DNA of 64,000 nt from Sphaerochaeta globosa str. Buddy (GCF_000190435.1 NC_015152.1:1060458-1124457), one strand, 5' to 3'; positions 20,688 through 29,654 are shown, counted from the first letter of the stretch. Notes: generated from the letters alone by a model not told the origin. Numbers and translations are program-made.

Positions 20688-21803
20688 ATGGTGTCTGGTT
20701 TGGATAGGGCTTTGGAAGCACTGGGTGGCATGCACCTGGGAAGTAAGCGTTTGGGGCTGGTAACCAATGCTGCGAGTTTTACAGCAGACTTTCAGTCCTC
20801 GAAATCCTACCTCTGCAAGAACCTTCCGATTACCGACCTCTTCGCCCCCGAGCATGGACTTGGCTCCTTCGTTGCAGATGGGAAGGAAGTTGCTGACCAG
20901 CGTGATAGTGAAACCGGTTTGGTTGTACACAGCCTCTATGGCAGTGATGGTGGCAAGGTTGACGCTGCAGTATGTGCTGATCTCGATTACCTTATATTCG
21001 ACATCCAGGATGTAGGACTTAGGTTCTATACCTACATAGCAACGCTTAGGCAGCTGCTTGAGCTTGGCAAGCCTTTGATAGTCCTGGACCGACCCAATCC
21101 CTTGGGAGGCTTGGTGGTCGAAGGACCGATTCTTGAGAGTCGTCTTGAGAGTTTTGTCGGACCCAGCGGTCTTCCTGTCCGGTATGGCCTGACAATCGGG
21201 GAGCTTGCCTTTTGGATGCAGAGTCAGTATGGCTATACGGGTGAACTCTCTCTCGTTGAGCTTTCAGGCTACAAACGCTCTGATCTTTGGCTGGATACTG
21301 CTCAGCCCTGGATTATGACAAGTCCCGCCCTTTCCCATTTGCAGGGAGTGTTCCTGTATGCAGGGTTTTGCATGCTTGAGGGAACCAATCTCAGTGAGGG
21401 AAGGGGAACCAGTGCTCCCTTTGAAGTGTTTGGAGCACCTTTCATAGATTCCTACCGCCTCTCTGCTGAGGTCGGAAAACTAGGATTGCAAGGCGTCGTC
21501 TTTACTCCGGTTTCATTCGTCCCCAGCCAAAGCAAGTATCAAGGACAACTCTGTCACGGCCTGTATGCACACATTCTGGATTACCATCTGCTGCGCCCCT
21601 TCAGTGTCTGTCTGCGGGTGCTTTCCATAATCCAGAGGATGTATCCAAACGCGCTTACCTTCAATGCACATTTTTCTAAGCTTGCAGGCTTCGGATCGGA
21701 AGCGGTTTGGGACGACAAGCTTGCTGCAGTATTGCAGAAAGCGGAACAAGAATCACAAACTTTCATGAAACAGAAGAGGAGCTTTGAACGATATGGGAAT
21801 TGA
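20688..21803 (+). CDS. namZ: Exo-beta-N-acetylmuramidase (NamZ, DUF1343)
   Basis: A 371-residue DUF1343/NamZ protein. Characterised members remove N-acetylmuramic acid from the non-reducing end of peptidoglycan fragments. Family marks are APEHGLGS near residue 50, DYLIFDIQDVGLRFYTYI near 100, LDRPNPLGG near 130 and EGTNLSEGRGTSAPFE near 235. No signal peptide is visible, so it should act on fragments in the cytoplasm, unlike the secreted Bacillus version. A GGGGGA site precedes the ATG. The stop overlaps the NagZ start by 11 bases, and a GNAT gene follows, forming one operon. Confidence 0.88.
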   Translation: MVSGLDRALEALGGMHLGSKRLGLVTNAASFTADFQSSKSYLCKNLPITDLFAPEHGLGSFVADGKEVADQRDSETGLVVHSLYGSDGGKVDAAVCADLDYLIFDIQDVGLRFYTYIATLRQLLELGKPLIVLDRPNPLGGLVVEGPILESRLESFVGPSGLPVRYGLTIGELAFWMQSQYGYTGELSLVELSGYKRSDLWLDTAQPWIMTSPALSHLQGVFLYAGFCMLEGTNLSEGRGTSAPFEVFGAPFIDSYRLSAEVGKLGLQGVVFTPVSFVPSQSKYQGQLCHGLYAHILDYHLLRPFSVCLRVLSIIQRMYPNALTFNAHFSKLAGFGSEAVWDDKLAAVLQKAEQESQTFMKQKRSFERYGN

Positions 21804-23340
21804 GAGACGCAGTATGATCGGGCAGCATTTGGTATGCGGCTTTGACGGAATCGAGATGGATGAGCCCTTCATTGAAGCAGTCCGACGATACAAAATTGGT
21901 AATGTCATACTTTTTGCCCGTAATATTGCGAACAAGGAGCAGCTCTTCCAACTATGCCGAGATATTGAAGACTTGGTACAAAAAGAGTGTGGGCATCCTG
22001 CCTTCATTACCATCGACCAAGAGGGCGGTATGGTTACCAGACTCTCAAGCGATTGTACCAATGTTCCGTCTGCAATGGCTGTTGCTGCCACCGGTAAAAC
22101 GCAGTCGGCTTTTGAAGCCGGCCTGATTACAGCAAAGGAACTCAGAGCCCTCGGGGTTACTGTAAATTTTGCTCCCTGTCTGGATGTGAATAGCAATCCT
22201 CGCAATCCGGTGATCGGGGTAAGAAGTTATGGCGATACCAGTGACGTGGTCTCCTCCTTTGGCCTTTCCATGATCGAAGGATTACAAAGCGGGGGAGTGA
22301 TGGCCGTAGCCAAACACTTTCCCGGCCATGGCGATACCCACTTGGACAGTCATGTGGCACTTCCTGTTGTTGACCGGACGCGTGAGGAATTGGAAATGCA
22401 CCTCGCTCCCTTCAAGCAAGCAGTGGTTGGAGGTGTGATGGGAATCATGACCAGTCACATCCTGTTTCCCCGGCTTGAAAATTCCAACGTACCGGCTACC
22501 ATGAGTCACAGCATCATAACAGGTTTGCTGCGTACAGAATTGGGATTCAAAGGCCTTATCTTCAGTGATTGCATGGAAATGGATGCTATCGCCAAGCACT
22601 ACGGAACCGTAAAGGGAGCTGTTTCTGCTTTGCAGGCTGGTGTCGATCTGGTCTGCATCAGTCACCATGTCGGACTTGGTTGTGAAGCTGTAGAAGCGGT
22701 GGAGGCAGCCTTGGAGGCCGGAACGTTGAGTGAAGAAGAGCTGGAGCTCTCGACACAGAATATCCTTTTAGCCAAAGCCATGCTTGCCCAAGAAATGAGG
22801 CCTCCTCTTTCGGTGGTCAACTGCTTGGAACATCAGAAAAAGAATGCGAGATTGCACCAGAGGAGCCTTACCTTGGTGCATGATGCTCCCTTCGAACTGG
22901 GCAGCAATCCCTGCTTCATAGGACCTCCCTGTTTTCGGGCAACCAATGTTTCCAACGATGAAGAGGCTTTGCTTTTCGCCCCTGTAATGGCGGCATTGCT
23001 TGGAGGGGCGGCTATTGTCACCACCGAGAATCCCGACAGCGAAGAGATCAAGCGGATCTCAGGGCAGATCGAAAGTTTTTCGTCAGTAGTCTGTGCAACC
23101 TACAATGGCCATATCTATGCGGGGCAAATCGAGTTGGTCGATTCCCTGGCCAAGTCAAAGCCGGTGCTCTGTATTGCACTACGCAATCCGTATGACTTGG
23201 GCTTGGTGAAGTCTCCTGTCCGCAGCATTGCTGCCTATGCCTATACCAAGGATGTGTTCGAGGCGTTGGCCACCATGCTCATAGGTAATCGTACACTGCA
23301 GGGGAAACTCAGCGTTTCGTTAGGAGGTATTCATGCCTGA
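21793..23340 (+). CDS. nagZ: Beta-N-acetylhexosaminidase, glycoside hydrolase family 3
   Basis: NagZ releases N-acetylglucosamine from muropeptides during cell-wall recycling. The 515-residue protein has the GH3 catalytic domain with TIDQEGGMVTRL, the signature KHFPGHGDTHLDSH and nucleophile region FSDCMEMDAI (residues about 255-265). A GH3 C-terminal domain follows (about 340-515, with ALRNPYDLG), as in the two-domain Bacillus enzyme and unlike the 341-residue E. coli one. The ATG at 21793 is favoured over a TTG at 21784, which is too close to the GAGGAG site. No signal peptide is seen. The position between namZ and a GNAT gene supports sequential cleavage of MurNAc-GlcNAc chains. Confidence 0.92.
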   Translation: MGIERRSMIGQHLVCGFDGIEMDEPFIEAVRRYKIGNVILFARNIANKEQLFQLCRDIEDLVQKECGHPAFITIDQEGGMVTRLSSDCTNVPSAMAVAATGKTQSAFEAGLITAKELRALGVTVNFAPCLDVNSNPRNPVIGVRSYGDTSDVVSSFGLSMIEGLQSGGVMAVAKHFPGHGDTHLDSHVALPVVDRTREELEMHLAPFKQAVVGGVMGIMTSHILFPRLENSNVPATMSHSIITGLLRTELGFKGLIFSDCMEMDAIAKHYGTVKGAVSALQAGVDLVCISHHVGLGCEAVEAVEAALEAGTLSEEELELSTQNILLAKAMLAQEMRPPLSVVNCLEHQKKNARLHQRSLTLVHDAPFELGSNPCFIGPPCFRATNVSNDEEALLFAPVMAALLGGAAIVTTENPDSEEIKRISGQIESFSSVVCATYNGHIYAGQIELVDSLAKSKPVLCIALRNPYDLGLVKSPVRSIAAYAYTKDVFEALATMLIGNRTLQGKLSVSLGGIHA

Positions 23341-23812
23341 TATGCTGGTCAAACTCTATGATCTTCCTTCTAGCCGGCAGGTCATCTCTGACTTGGCAGA
23401 GCAAGGGATTTCAATTCAACGGGCAATGGCACCGGATAAAGTCCGCGTTCTCACCTGGATTGGTGAGAAATCCTCCCTTGCAGCCCAAGGCGAGGCGGAT
23501 GTCTGCTTTTCCCGCAATCCCATCTCCCTCTTTCTGGCTGTACAGGACAAGCAAATTCTCGGGTATGCCTGCTACAACGCAACCGCGTTGGACTTCTTTG
23601 GACCGACAAGGGTCCTCGATAGCATGCAAGGCAAGGGCCTCGGGAAGGCTTTGTTGCTGCGTTCGTTGGAAGCACTCAGGGATGAAGGGTATGCGTATGC
23701 CATTATCGGGGGAGTCGGGCCGGCAGCCTTCTATGAGAAGTGCGTGCATGCCAGCCTGATCGAAGGATCGACACCCGGTATCTACAGGCACTTTTTGGGT
23801 GCGCGCAGCTGA
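23333..23812 (+). CDS. GNAT-family N-acetyltransferase
   Basis: A 159-residue acetyltransferase fold. The acetyl-CoA pyrophosphate loop QGKGLGKALL (R/Q-x-x-G-x-G/A) is near residues 100-110, after the beta-strand pair LFLAVQDKQILGYACYN. The start overlaps the nagZ stop by 8 bases and has an AGGAGG site. Being last in the murein-recycling operon, it may acetylate an amino sugar or peptide released there, but the acceptor is unknown. Confidence 0.8.
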   Translation: MPDMLVKLYDLPSSRQVISDLAEQGISIQRAMAPDKVRVLTWIGEKSSLAAQGEADVCFSRNPISLFLAVQDKQILGYACYNATALDFFGPTRVLDSMQGKGLGKALLLRSLEALRDEGYAYAIIGGVGPAAFYEKCVHASLIEGSTPGIYRHFLGARS

Positions 23813-23869
23813 GTGGATAAGACTAAAAAATATTTTCAGTTTGATTTCTAGTTTCAGTAAAAAATATTG

Positions 23870-23899
23870 TTGCGAGTTGCTTGGTTTGGTGCATATACT
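23870..23899 (+). promoter_or_regulatory. Candidate promoter of the second CUT1 importer operon
   Basis: TTGCGA (23870-23875), an 18-base spacer and TATACT (23894-23899), located 109 bases upstream of the binding-protein start. The same spacing and -10 are found at 53851-53880. Confidence 0.5.
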
Positions 23900-24008
23900 A
23901 TACAAGTGGTGTACACCTGCTGTTACTTGCACCCTCGTTGACCTGTGCACCTTAGGTAGTTCGAAATCACCGTTTTACGGTTGTTTCTAATACAAAAGGA
24001 GGGGCACT

Positions 24009-25547
24009 ATGAAGAAAACCCTGTTGGTTGCTCTGTTGGTGTTGGTCTTTCTGTCGTTCTCGCTTTTTGCGGCGGGAGTAAAGGAAACCTCAAGCGGCCC
24101 AATTGCATTTTCCGTTTTTTATTCGGACAATGCCACCCTGCCGTTCAAGGGCGATTGGTTGACAGTCACTGAAGTTCAGAAACGAGTGAATGCCAAGGTA
24201 GAGTTCGAAATCATCCCGATCGTGGATTATCAGACGAAGGTCTCACTGGCCTTGAATACCGGGACCAATGCACCCGATGTAATTCTTTACCAGTCCACAA
24301 AAGGTGAGAATGCCGCCCTTTCACTCAATGGCGCGGTTGTCCCCATCAGCGATTACGAGGCTTGGACTCCCAATTTCAATGCACGCGTCAAGGAATTCGG
24401 TCTTGAGGACGATGTTGCATCACTCAAGCTCAAGGATGGCAAACGGTATTTCCTGCCAGCTTTGTTTGATGTTCCTTTCTATGATGGCGGCTTGATTTTG
24501 CGTGAAGACCTTTTGAAGAAGTACAACCTCTCTGCTCCGAAGACATTTGAGGACCTGTATCAGGTGCTGAAGGTATTCAAGCAGCACAACCCAACTTCCT
24601 ATCCGTTGACAATTCTTGCAGGACCGCGTGTGCTCTATCGCATGACCATGCCTTCCTGGGGCATCAGCTTGGGCAAGAATGGTGCAAGCGGAAGCAATAC
24701 CCTCAGTTGGGATTATGCAAACAAACGGTACTTTGCAGGTGCTATCAGCGAACAGTACAAGAGCTACATCACCTATATGCACAAGCTCTATGCTGAAGGC
24801 TTGCTCGACCCGGAGATGGCCGAACCCATCGACGGGGATCGCTGGACGCAAAAACTTGCCACCGGCAAGGCCATGGCCAGCTATGCGTATTATGACCAGC
24901 TCGGCGGAGTGACGGCTAACAGTACCATCGACGGCTTCAAGCTGCAGATGTATCCGGCCCTCGCCGGCCCAGAGGGTGCTCACCACCAGCCCAAGAGCAA
25001 GACCGGGTCGGGCATCCTGTTCCCGATCAAGACTGCCAAGCGCGCTGATTTCGAGCAGCTGGTCAGGACTGTGGATGAGATGTTCTTCTCCGAGGAGAAC
25101 GCCAAGCTCTGGTGCCTGGGCGTTGAAGGGACCACCTATACCACGCAGAACGGCAAGGTTGTCTTTGTCGACGAGATTCGCAACTCCAGTGAAGGCATTT
25201 ATAAGAGCCTGCAGGTCAAGTACGGCTGCGGCAGTGATGTAACACAGATGGTATGGGTCAATGCCCGTGAGATGACCAAATACGACGAGAACTATGCCCG
25301 CATCAATGCCGAGGTTGAGGCGATGGGGGATGTCATTCAGGCTATTCCTCCCACTCCCAAGTTCGACGATCGGATGGCCGAGGAAGCAGGAACGCTGCAA
25401 ACTCCGCTTTTTGATGCCTTTGAGCGGTGGAACTCAGCCTTCTTGACCGGCAGCAAGAGCATTGAGAAGGATTGGGACGCTTATGTCAAGGAAATGAAGA
25501 ATCTTGGCATTGAGAAGTTCACTGAATTGTACAACGCCAACCTGTAA
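24009..25547 (+). CDS. Extracellular solute-binding protein (LplA/YtcQ-like)
   Basis: A 512-residue binding protein of the large carbohydrate/oligosaccharide type associated with LplB- and LplC-like permeases. The signal peptide (MKKTLLVALLVLVFLSFSLFA) is followed by AGVKETSS. The mature part has WLTVTEVQKRVNAKVEF, NAPDVILYQ and KDGKRYFLPALFD, all usual for this family. The length exceeds that of simple sugar binders and fits oligosaccharide or uronide ligands. It is the first gene of a three-gene operon with no ATPase. The ATG is preceded by AAAAGGAGG. Confidence 0.87.
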   Translation: MKKTLLVALLVLVFLSFSLFAAGVKETSSGPIAFSVFYSDNATLPFKGDWLTVTEVQKRVNAKVEFEIIPIVDYQTKVSLALNTGTNAPDVILYQSTKGENAALSLNGAVVPISDYEAWTPNFNARVKEFGLEDDVASLKLKDGKRYFLPALFDVPFYDGGLILREDLLKKYNLSAPKTFEDLYQVLKVFKQHNPTSYPLTILAGPRVLYRMTMPSWGISLGKNGASGSNTLSWDYANKRYFAGAISEQYKSYITYMHKLYAEGLLDPEMAEPIDGDRWTQKLATGKAMASYAYYDQLGGVTANSTIDGFKLQMYPALAGPEGAHHQPKSKTGSGILFPIKTAKRADFEQLVRTVDEMFFSEENAKLWCLGVEGTTYTTQNGKVVFVDEIRNSSEGIYKSLQVKYGCGSDVTQMVWVNAREMTKYDENYARINAEVEAMGDVIQAIPPTPKFDDRMAEEAGTLQTPLFDAFERWNSAFLTGSKSIEKDWDAYVKEMKNLGIEKFTELYNANL

Positions 25548-25566
25548 ATAGTTTTGGAGGGTCTTG

Positions 25567-26490
25567 ATGAAGCAAGGGAAACAGCTGCAAAAGGGATCGT
25601 ATGTTGCACGGTATTGGCAACTGTATGCCATGATGGTGCTTCCCTTGCTCTATTTCTTGGTGTTCAAGTATGTTCCCATGCTTGGCAGCGTCCTGGCCTT
25701 CCGGCGATACCGTCCGGGAATGGGTCCGTTTGGAACCGAGTGGGTAGGGTTAACCTACTTCTCTCGGTTCTGGTCGGACCCTGCATTCTGGAGAGCGTTT
25801 CGCAACACCCTGGTCTTGAGTCTTTTGAATCTGGTGGTGAACTTTCCCATTCCCATTCTGTTCGCCATCCTGCTCAACGAAGTGCACATCCTCCCGTTCA
25901 AGAAGGTGGTGCAGACTGTATCCTACATGCCACGCTTCATCTCGACGGTGGTGGTGATAGCCATCCTCGGGGAACTGCTTTCCCCCTCGAGCGGAATCAT
26001 CAACATTCTGCGTCAGCAGGTGTTCTCCAAGGAAGCACTGTATTTCATGAATGAGGCCCGCTTCTTTCGGGTGATTTACATCCTGGTAGACACCTGGCAG
26101 TATACCGGTTGGACGGCCATCATATACCTTGCCGCCATTACGGCCATACCGGCCGAACTGTACGAGGCTGCCACCATCGATGGAGCTAGCCGAACCCAGC
26201 AAATTTTTTATGTCACCATCCCTTCCATTATGCCTACCATCATGGTAATGCTGATCATCAGTGTGGGAAGGCTTCTCTCCCTGGGTTTTGAGAAGGTCCT
26301 TTTATTGTATACTCCGGACAACAGCATGGTAAGTGACATCATCGATACCTTGGTCTATCGAACAGGGCTTGCCAATCAGAACTACTCCTATGCAACTGCA
26401 ATCGGGCTGTTCAGCGGCATTATCGGAGTCATTCTGGTTTCTTCTTCCAATGCTTTGAGCAAAAAGCTTACCGGGGAGGGTATTTACTAG
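25567..26490 (+). CDS. Sugar ABC transporter permease (LplB-like)
   Basis: A 307-residue permease with six hydrophobic helices. The EAA loop ELYEAATIDGASRTQQIFYV and TIPSIMP lies near residues 195-225, and the N terminus LYAMMVLPLLYFLVFKYVPM is characteristic of the LplB/YtcP group. The ATG at 25567 lies 5 bases after TGGAGGG; a TTG just before it is too close to that site. Only 19 bases separate it from the binding-protein gene, and the next permease follows after 1 base. Confidence 0.88.
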   Translation: MKQGKQLQKGSYVARYWQLYAMMVLPLLYFLVFKYVPMLGSVLAFRRYRPGMGPFGTEWVGLTYFSRFWSDPAFWRAFRNTLVLSLLNLVVNFPIPILFAILLNEVHILPFKKVVQTVSYMPRFISTVVVIAILGELLSPSSGIINILRQQVFSKEALYFMNEARFFRVIYILVDTWQYTGWTAIIYLAAITAIPAELYEAATIDGASRTQQIFYVTIPSIMPTIMVMLIISVGRLLSLGFEKVLLLYTPDNSMVSDIIDTLVYRTGLANQNYSYATAIGLFSGIIGVILVSSSNALSKKLTGEGIY

Positions 26491-26491
26491 G

Positions 26492-27361
26492 ATGAAAACC
26501 TATAGAACCCCATCCTCGCTCTTCTTTTCGTTTGTGGTGTACCTGGTAATGGTACTCTCCCTGGCTGTCTGCCTCATTCCCTTTCTCTATATGCTCTCCC
26601 TCTCCATATCGAGTCCGAAAGCGATCATCAACAATGAGGTTTTTCTCATACCAAAAGGGTTGAACCTGCAATCCTACATCCAGATTTTTACCTATCCCAA
26701 CTTCTTCAAGGCCTATGGCAATACATTCTTCTATACGTTTGCAGGGACGGCAATCAGTCTGATGCTCATGATTTTGTTCGCCTATCCATTGAGCAAGACC
26801 CGCCTTAAGGGTGTGAAATTTGTTATGCGTCTGGTCATTTTCTCGATGTTTTTCTCAGGCGGGCTGATCCCCAACTACTTACTAGTATCGTACCTTGGGT
26901 TGACCAATACACGGCTGGCAATGCTTATTCCGTTTGCCATCAATCAGTTCAATCTGATTTTACTGATCAACTTTTTCAAGTCGATTCCCCTGGACTTGGA
27001 GGAAGCGGCGATTATCGACGGTCTCGACTACAAGGGCATCCTGGTGCTCATCATCTTGCCGCTTTCCACAGCCGCCCTGGCTACCGTCGGCCTGTATACA
27101 GCGGTGTTCTTTTGGAACGAATGGTTTCACGGTCTCATCTACCTCAAAAGCAGCCAATTTCCGGTCATGCTCTTTTTGCGCAATATTGTGACCGGCACCA
27201 GCATGGTCGGCGATGCTGCAGGATCGGGGGACAAGAGTACGATTGCCATTTCAATAAAGAGTGCAGTGATTATTACCAGTACGCTTCCCATTATTATTCT
27301 CTATCCCTTCCTTCAGCGTTATTTCGTCAAAGGTGTCATGATCGGGGCAGTGAAAGGATAG
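26492..27361 (+). CDS. Sugar ABC transporter permease (LplC-like)
   Basis: A 289-residue permease with six hydrophobic helices and the EAA-type loop DLEEAAIIDGLDYKGILV near residues 165-185, followed by LPLSTAALATVGLY. It completes the membrane pair of the importer that starts at 24009. The ATPase must come from another locus. Its 3' end overlaps the convergent LacI-family gene by 26 bases, so the two transcripts are antisense at their ends. Confidence 0.88.
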   Translation: MKTYRTPSSLFFSFVVYLVMVLSLAVCLIPFLYMLSLSISSPKAIINNEVFLIPKGLNLQSYIQIFTYPNFFKAYGNTFFYTFAGTAISLMLMILFAYPLSKTRLKGVKFVMRLVIFSMFFSGGLIPNYLLVSYLGLTNTRLAMLIPFAINQFNLILLINFFKSIPLDLEEAAIIDGLDYKGILVLIILPLSTAALATVGLYTAVFFWNEWFHGLIYLKSSQFPVMLFLRNIVTGTSMVGDAAGSGDKSTIAISIKSAVIITSTLPIIILYPFLQRYFVKGVMIGAVKG

Positions 27362-28358
27362 AAGAGGGTTTCTGGGTAGTCTCCCGTACGATAAGCTCGG
27401 TATCCATGTACATGCTGGAGATGGGGATGAGCTCCCCGCTGATACGCTTGATGAGCATTTCACAACTGAGGAGCCCCAGTTGGAACTTTGGTTGGTTTAC
27501 CGTGGTGATGGAAGGCGTGCACATGGTGGAGAGTTCGATATTGTCGAAGCCGACAATGGCGATATCCTTGGGAACCTCCAAACCAGATCTTCTGACCGCC
27601 TTTATTGCAGCTGCAGCGTAGACATCGCTGGAGGCAAAGAAGGCATCGGGCCGCTGGTCAGAGTTGAGCAGCTGGAACGCTGCAGACACCGCCATATCGT
27701 AGCTTATCTCCTGGAGTTGGATGATAATCTCAGGATCCTTCTTGATGGATGCCTGCTCAAGAGCTTGCAGATAGCCCTTAAGCCTGTCCTGTGCATACTT
27801 ATACTCCAAGGGTCCATTTATGAAGGCTATCCGTTTTCTTCCTAGGGAAATAAGGTACTCCACGGCATTACGGGCTGCGGATACATCGTCGATGGTAACG
27901 AAGGGAATATCCATGTTGCTGATGCATTCACAACATTGGACCATCGGGATGAAGGCGCTGAGCTTGAGTAGGGTTGTGCGATTGATGCAGTTGGTGGTTA
28001 TTAAACCGGCAGCATTTGTTTTTTTCAACAAATCTGTAAAAGTGTCATAGGATTTTTCATCGATTGGATCTTCATTGACCAACATGTTGTATCCGTTGCG
28101 CTGGGCGGCAGCCTTTGCCCCTTGGATGATGAGGCTGTAGAAAGGGTTGTCCAGGCTGGGGATGTTGAAGATGATCAGGTCGTTGGATTTGGAGCCTATA
28201 GCCTCGAGGCTGGAGGTATCGAATCCAAGGGCTTTCATCGCGTCTATCACCATCTTGCGTGTTTCCTCACGAACATTCGGGCTGTTGTTGATGACTCTAC
28301 TGATGGTGGCAATAGAGATGCCTGAGAGTTCGGAGATGGCCGAGTAGGTTATTTTTTT
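27336..28358 (-). pseudogene. LacI-family transcriptional regulator, 5' end cut off by an IS element
   Basis: The remaining part encodes a full helix-turn-helix (ITYSAISELSGISIATISRV) followed by a periplasmic-binding-like sensor domain (IIFNIPSLDNPFY to QPKFQLG), the usual LacI/PurR layout. The ATG, ribosome site and first codons lie on the far side of the IS1595-type element, at 29553-29575. Removing the element and one target copy restores a perfect frame beginning MAAAPKKITYS, about 340 residues in all. What is left starts in frame right after the transposase stop codon, with only non-standard starts such as CTG (28375) available. In the intact layout it was divergent from the ribose-type operon at 29806 and probably its repressor. 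Confidence 0.88.
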
Positions 28359-28383
28359 AAACCCTCTTTTGCACAGTGTTGGT
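28351..28383 (+). repeat. Left target duplication and terminal inverted repeat of the IS element
   Basis: Bases 28351-28358 (ATTTTTTT) are the left copy of the 8-base target duplication. Bases 28359-28383 are the left terminal repeat, starting AAACCCTC and ending GTGTTGGT, and are a perfect inverted copy of 29528-29552. Confidence 0.93.
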
Positions 28384-29552
28384 CGCCAACTGCAAATAGA
28401 GCGTTAGTTTGAGTATTTCTCTCTGTAACTGAGCGAAATAGGGTTTTCGAAAACCCTGTTGAGTAGAGTTTCAATCTTTTTGTACGGGTCGTTGGGAGGA
28501 TTGACAATAAAAGCAAAGAGGTTCAAGTAATCAGAGAGATTGGCTCTGTCAAAACCGGAATGCGAGTTCAGGAACTGCTTGAGCTGTCGACAGCGCTGGT
28601 TGATTTCGTTCATTGGATTTTCCTTGTCAGGCAAGCCTTTGAGCGACTTCGAGCTATGAGCTTCACTCACCAAGTGCAGGTCTTTCACCAGACTGTCATG
28701 GCTTTTCTCTCTATCATGGACAAGGGTTGTCCCTGGCTCGATATGATGAAGGAATGCCTCCAACGTTTTCTTGGAGGATGTCTTTCCGTTCCCCTCGATG
28801 GTACAGAAAACATGGCCGGAGAGATCGCATCCTATCCCCATGCAGATCTGGTTTCGTGATAGACCACGATACTGCAGCCCATCCTCCTTCATCTGGATAT
28901 CTTCTTTCCTCAGCTTGTAGAAGGTCTCATCGATGTAAGCTTTTCCCCTGAGAACAATAGTATCTTGGTATCCCCTGAGTGTAAGGCAGAGTTTGGATGT
29001 CCAGTAATTCGTTGTTGTGTCGCTGTTTCTGTTTGATTTCGATACTGAGTTGAAGCTCTGCATCCTGAACAAGCCGAGCAGATAATCCACCCATTCGCTT
29101 ATGGGTATCTTGTGGTTGTCGAATATGGTGCCCGTTGTGACCGTGAAAGTCCTTTCGCAATCCGAACACCGGTAACGTCTGACATGGTTGCTCGTGAATC
29201 CGTATTTCTGGATCTTGAGGCTCTGGCAATACCGGCACTCCTGGGGTGCATAGGAGTTGAGAAGCTCACTTTCTTCGGTGTCCGAAATTGAGGGATGCTT
29301 CTTCTTGTAGTTGGACAGATTGATTGCATCAATGAATGATTGCAACGGGGTCGCATCGTCCTTGCCGGTCCAGGGTGTCTCCTTCCTGGATGAAGTGATA
29401 TGCTTGGGCATTGTGGTAGTCCTAAGCATTGGGAGAACAATGGGCAGGGACTACCACATCTTCTGCTCCATCGCCCTCTCAATGCCTTATTACCTTACCA
29501 CTAATTTCAATATTTTGCTAACAGTTTACCAACACTGTGCAAAAGAGGGTTT
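28359..29552 (-). mobile_element. IS1595-type insertion sequence, complete
   Basis: A 1194-bp element with perfect 25-bp terminal inverted repeats, one transposase gene and an 8-bp direct target duplication. The last is the duplication length typical of the IS1595 family. The element lies inside the 5' end of a LacI-family gene, with its transposase in the same orientation as that gene. Perfect ends and an intact transposase point to a recent insertion. The target is a run of T residues, so the duplication itself is of low complexity, but the exact rejoining of the LacI reading frame confirms the boundaries. Confidence 0.93.
28404..29429 (-). CDS. IS1595-family transposase with N-terminal zinc ribbon
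   Basis: A 341-residue transposase. An N-terminal zinc ribbon (CRYCQSLKIQKYG followed by YRCSDCERTF, residues about 65-95) precedes the ISXO2-like DDE domain. Acidic residues appear in AYIDETFYKL and LVHDREKSH, and the domain ends with QLKQFLNSHSGF. The length fits active family members, and no frameshift is seen. An in-frame ATG at 29411, preceded by TAGGA, is an alternative start. Its stop codon is followed in the same frame by the LacI remnant. Confidence 0.9.
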   Translation of the reverse strand: MLRTTTMPKHITSSRKETPWTGKDDATPLQSFIDAINLSNYKKKHPSISDTEESELLNSYAPQECRYCQSLKIQKYGFTSNHVRRYRCSDCERTFTVTTGTIFDNHKIPISEWVDYLLGLFRMQSFNSVSKSNRNSDTTTNYWTSKLCLTLRGYQDTIVLRGKAYIDETFYKLRKEDIQMKEDGLQYRGLSRNQICMGIGCDLSGHVFCTIEGNGKTSSKKTLEAFLHHIEPGTTLVHDREKSHDSLVKDLHLVSEAHSSKSLKGLPDKENPMNEINQRCRQLKQFLNSHSGFDRANLSDYLNLFAFIVNPPNDPYKKIETLLNRVFENPISLSYREKYSN

Positions 29553-29560
29553 ATTTTTTT
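29528..29560 (+). repeat. Right terminal inverted repeat and target duplication of the IS element
   Basis: Bases 29528-29552 are the right terminal repeat, a perfect inverted copy of 28359-28383. Bases 29553-29560 (ATTTTTTT) are the second copy of the 8-base target duplication. Confidence 0.93.
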
Positions 29561-29575
29561 TGGTGCTGCTGCCAT
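29553..29575 (-). pseudogene. Detached 5' tip of the LacI-family regulator gene
   Basis: It contains the original start codon (29573-29575) and the codons for MAAAPKK, with an AGAGGT ribosome site just upstream (29579 onward on the minus strand). The IS element separates it from the remaining codons at 27336-28358. Confidence 0.85.
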
Positions 29576-29640
29576 GGATGTACCTCTACTTCCACTATAG
29601 AATCAGTTTTGCGGTGGAGCAAGCAAAATTTGAAAAAGCA

Positions 29641-29654
29641 TGAAAAAATTTTCA
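29641..29654. promoter_or_regulatory. Candidate operator between the LacI-type gene and the ribose-type operon
   Basis: TGAAAA-AA-TTTTCA has 6-bp inverted arms and lies in the divergent control region, about 75 bases upstream of the -35 of the operon. The size is right for a LacI-family site, but the sequence is A+T-rich and simple. Confidence 0.3.

Noticed and set aside
24420-25400. Long minus-strand open frame (326 codons) inside the second binding-protein gene
   Set aside because: It mirrors the codon pattern of the real gene and shows no ribosome site or family motif.
29311-29643. Plus-strand open frame across the right end of the IS element
   Set aside because: It is antisense to the transposase and crosses the insertion boundary.
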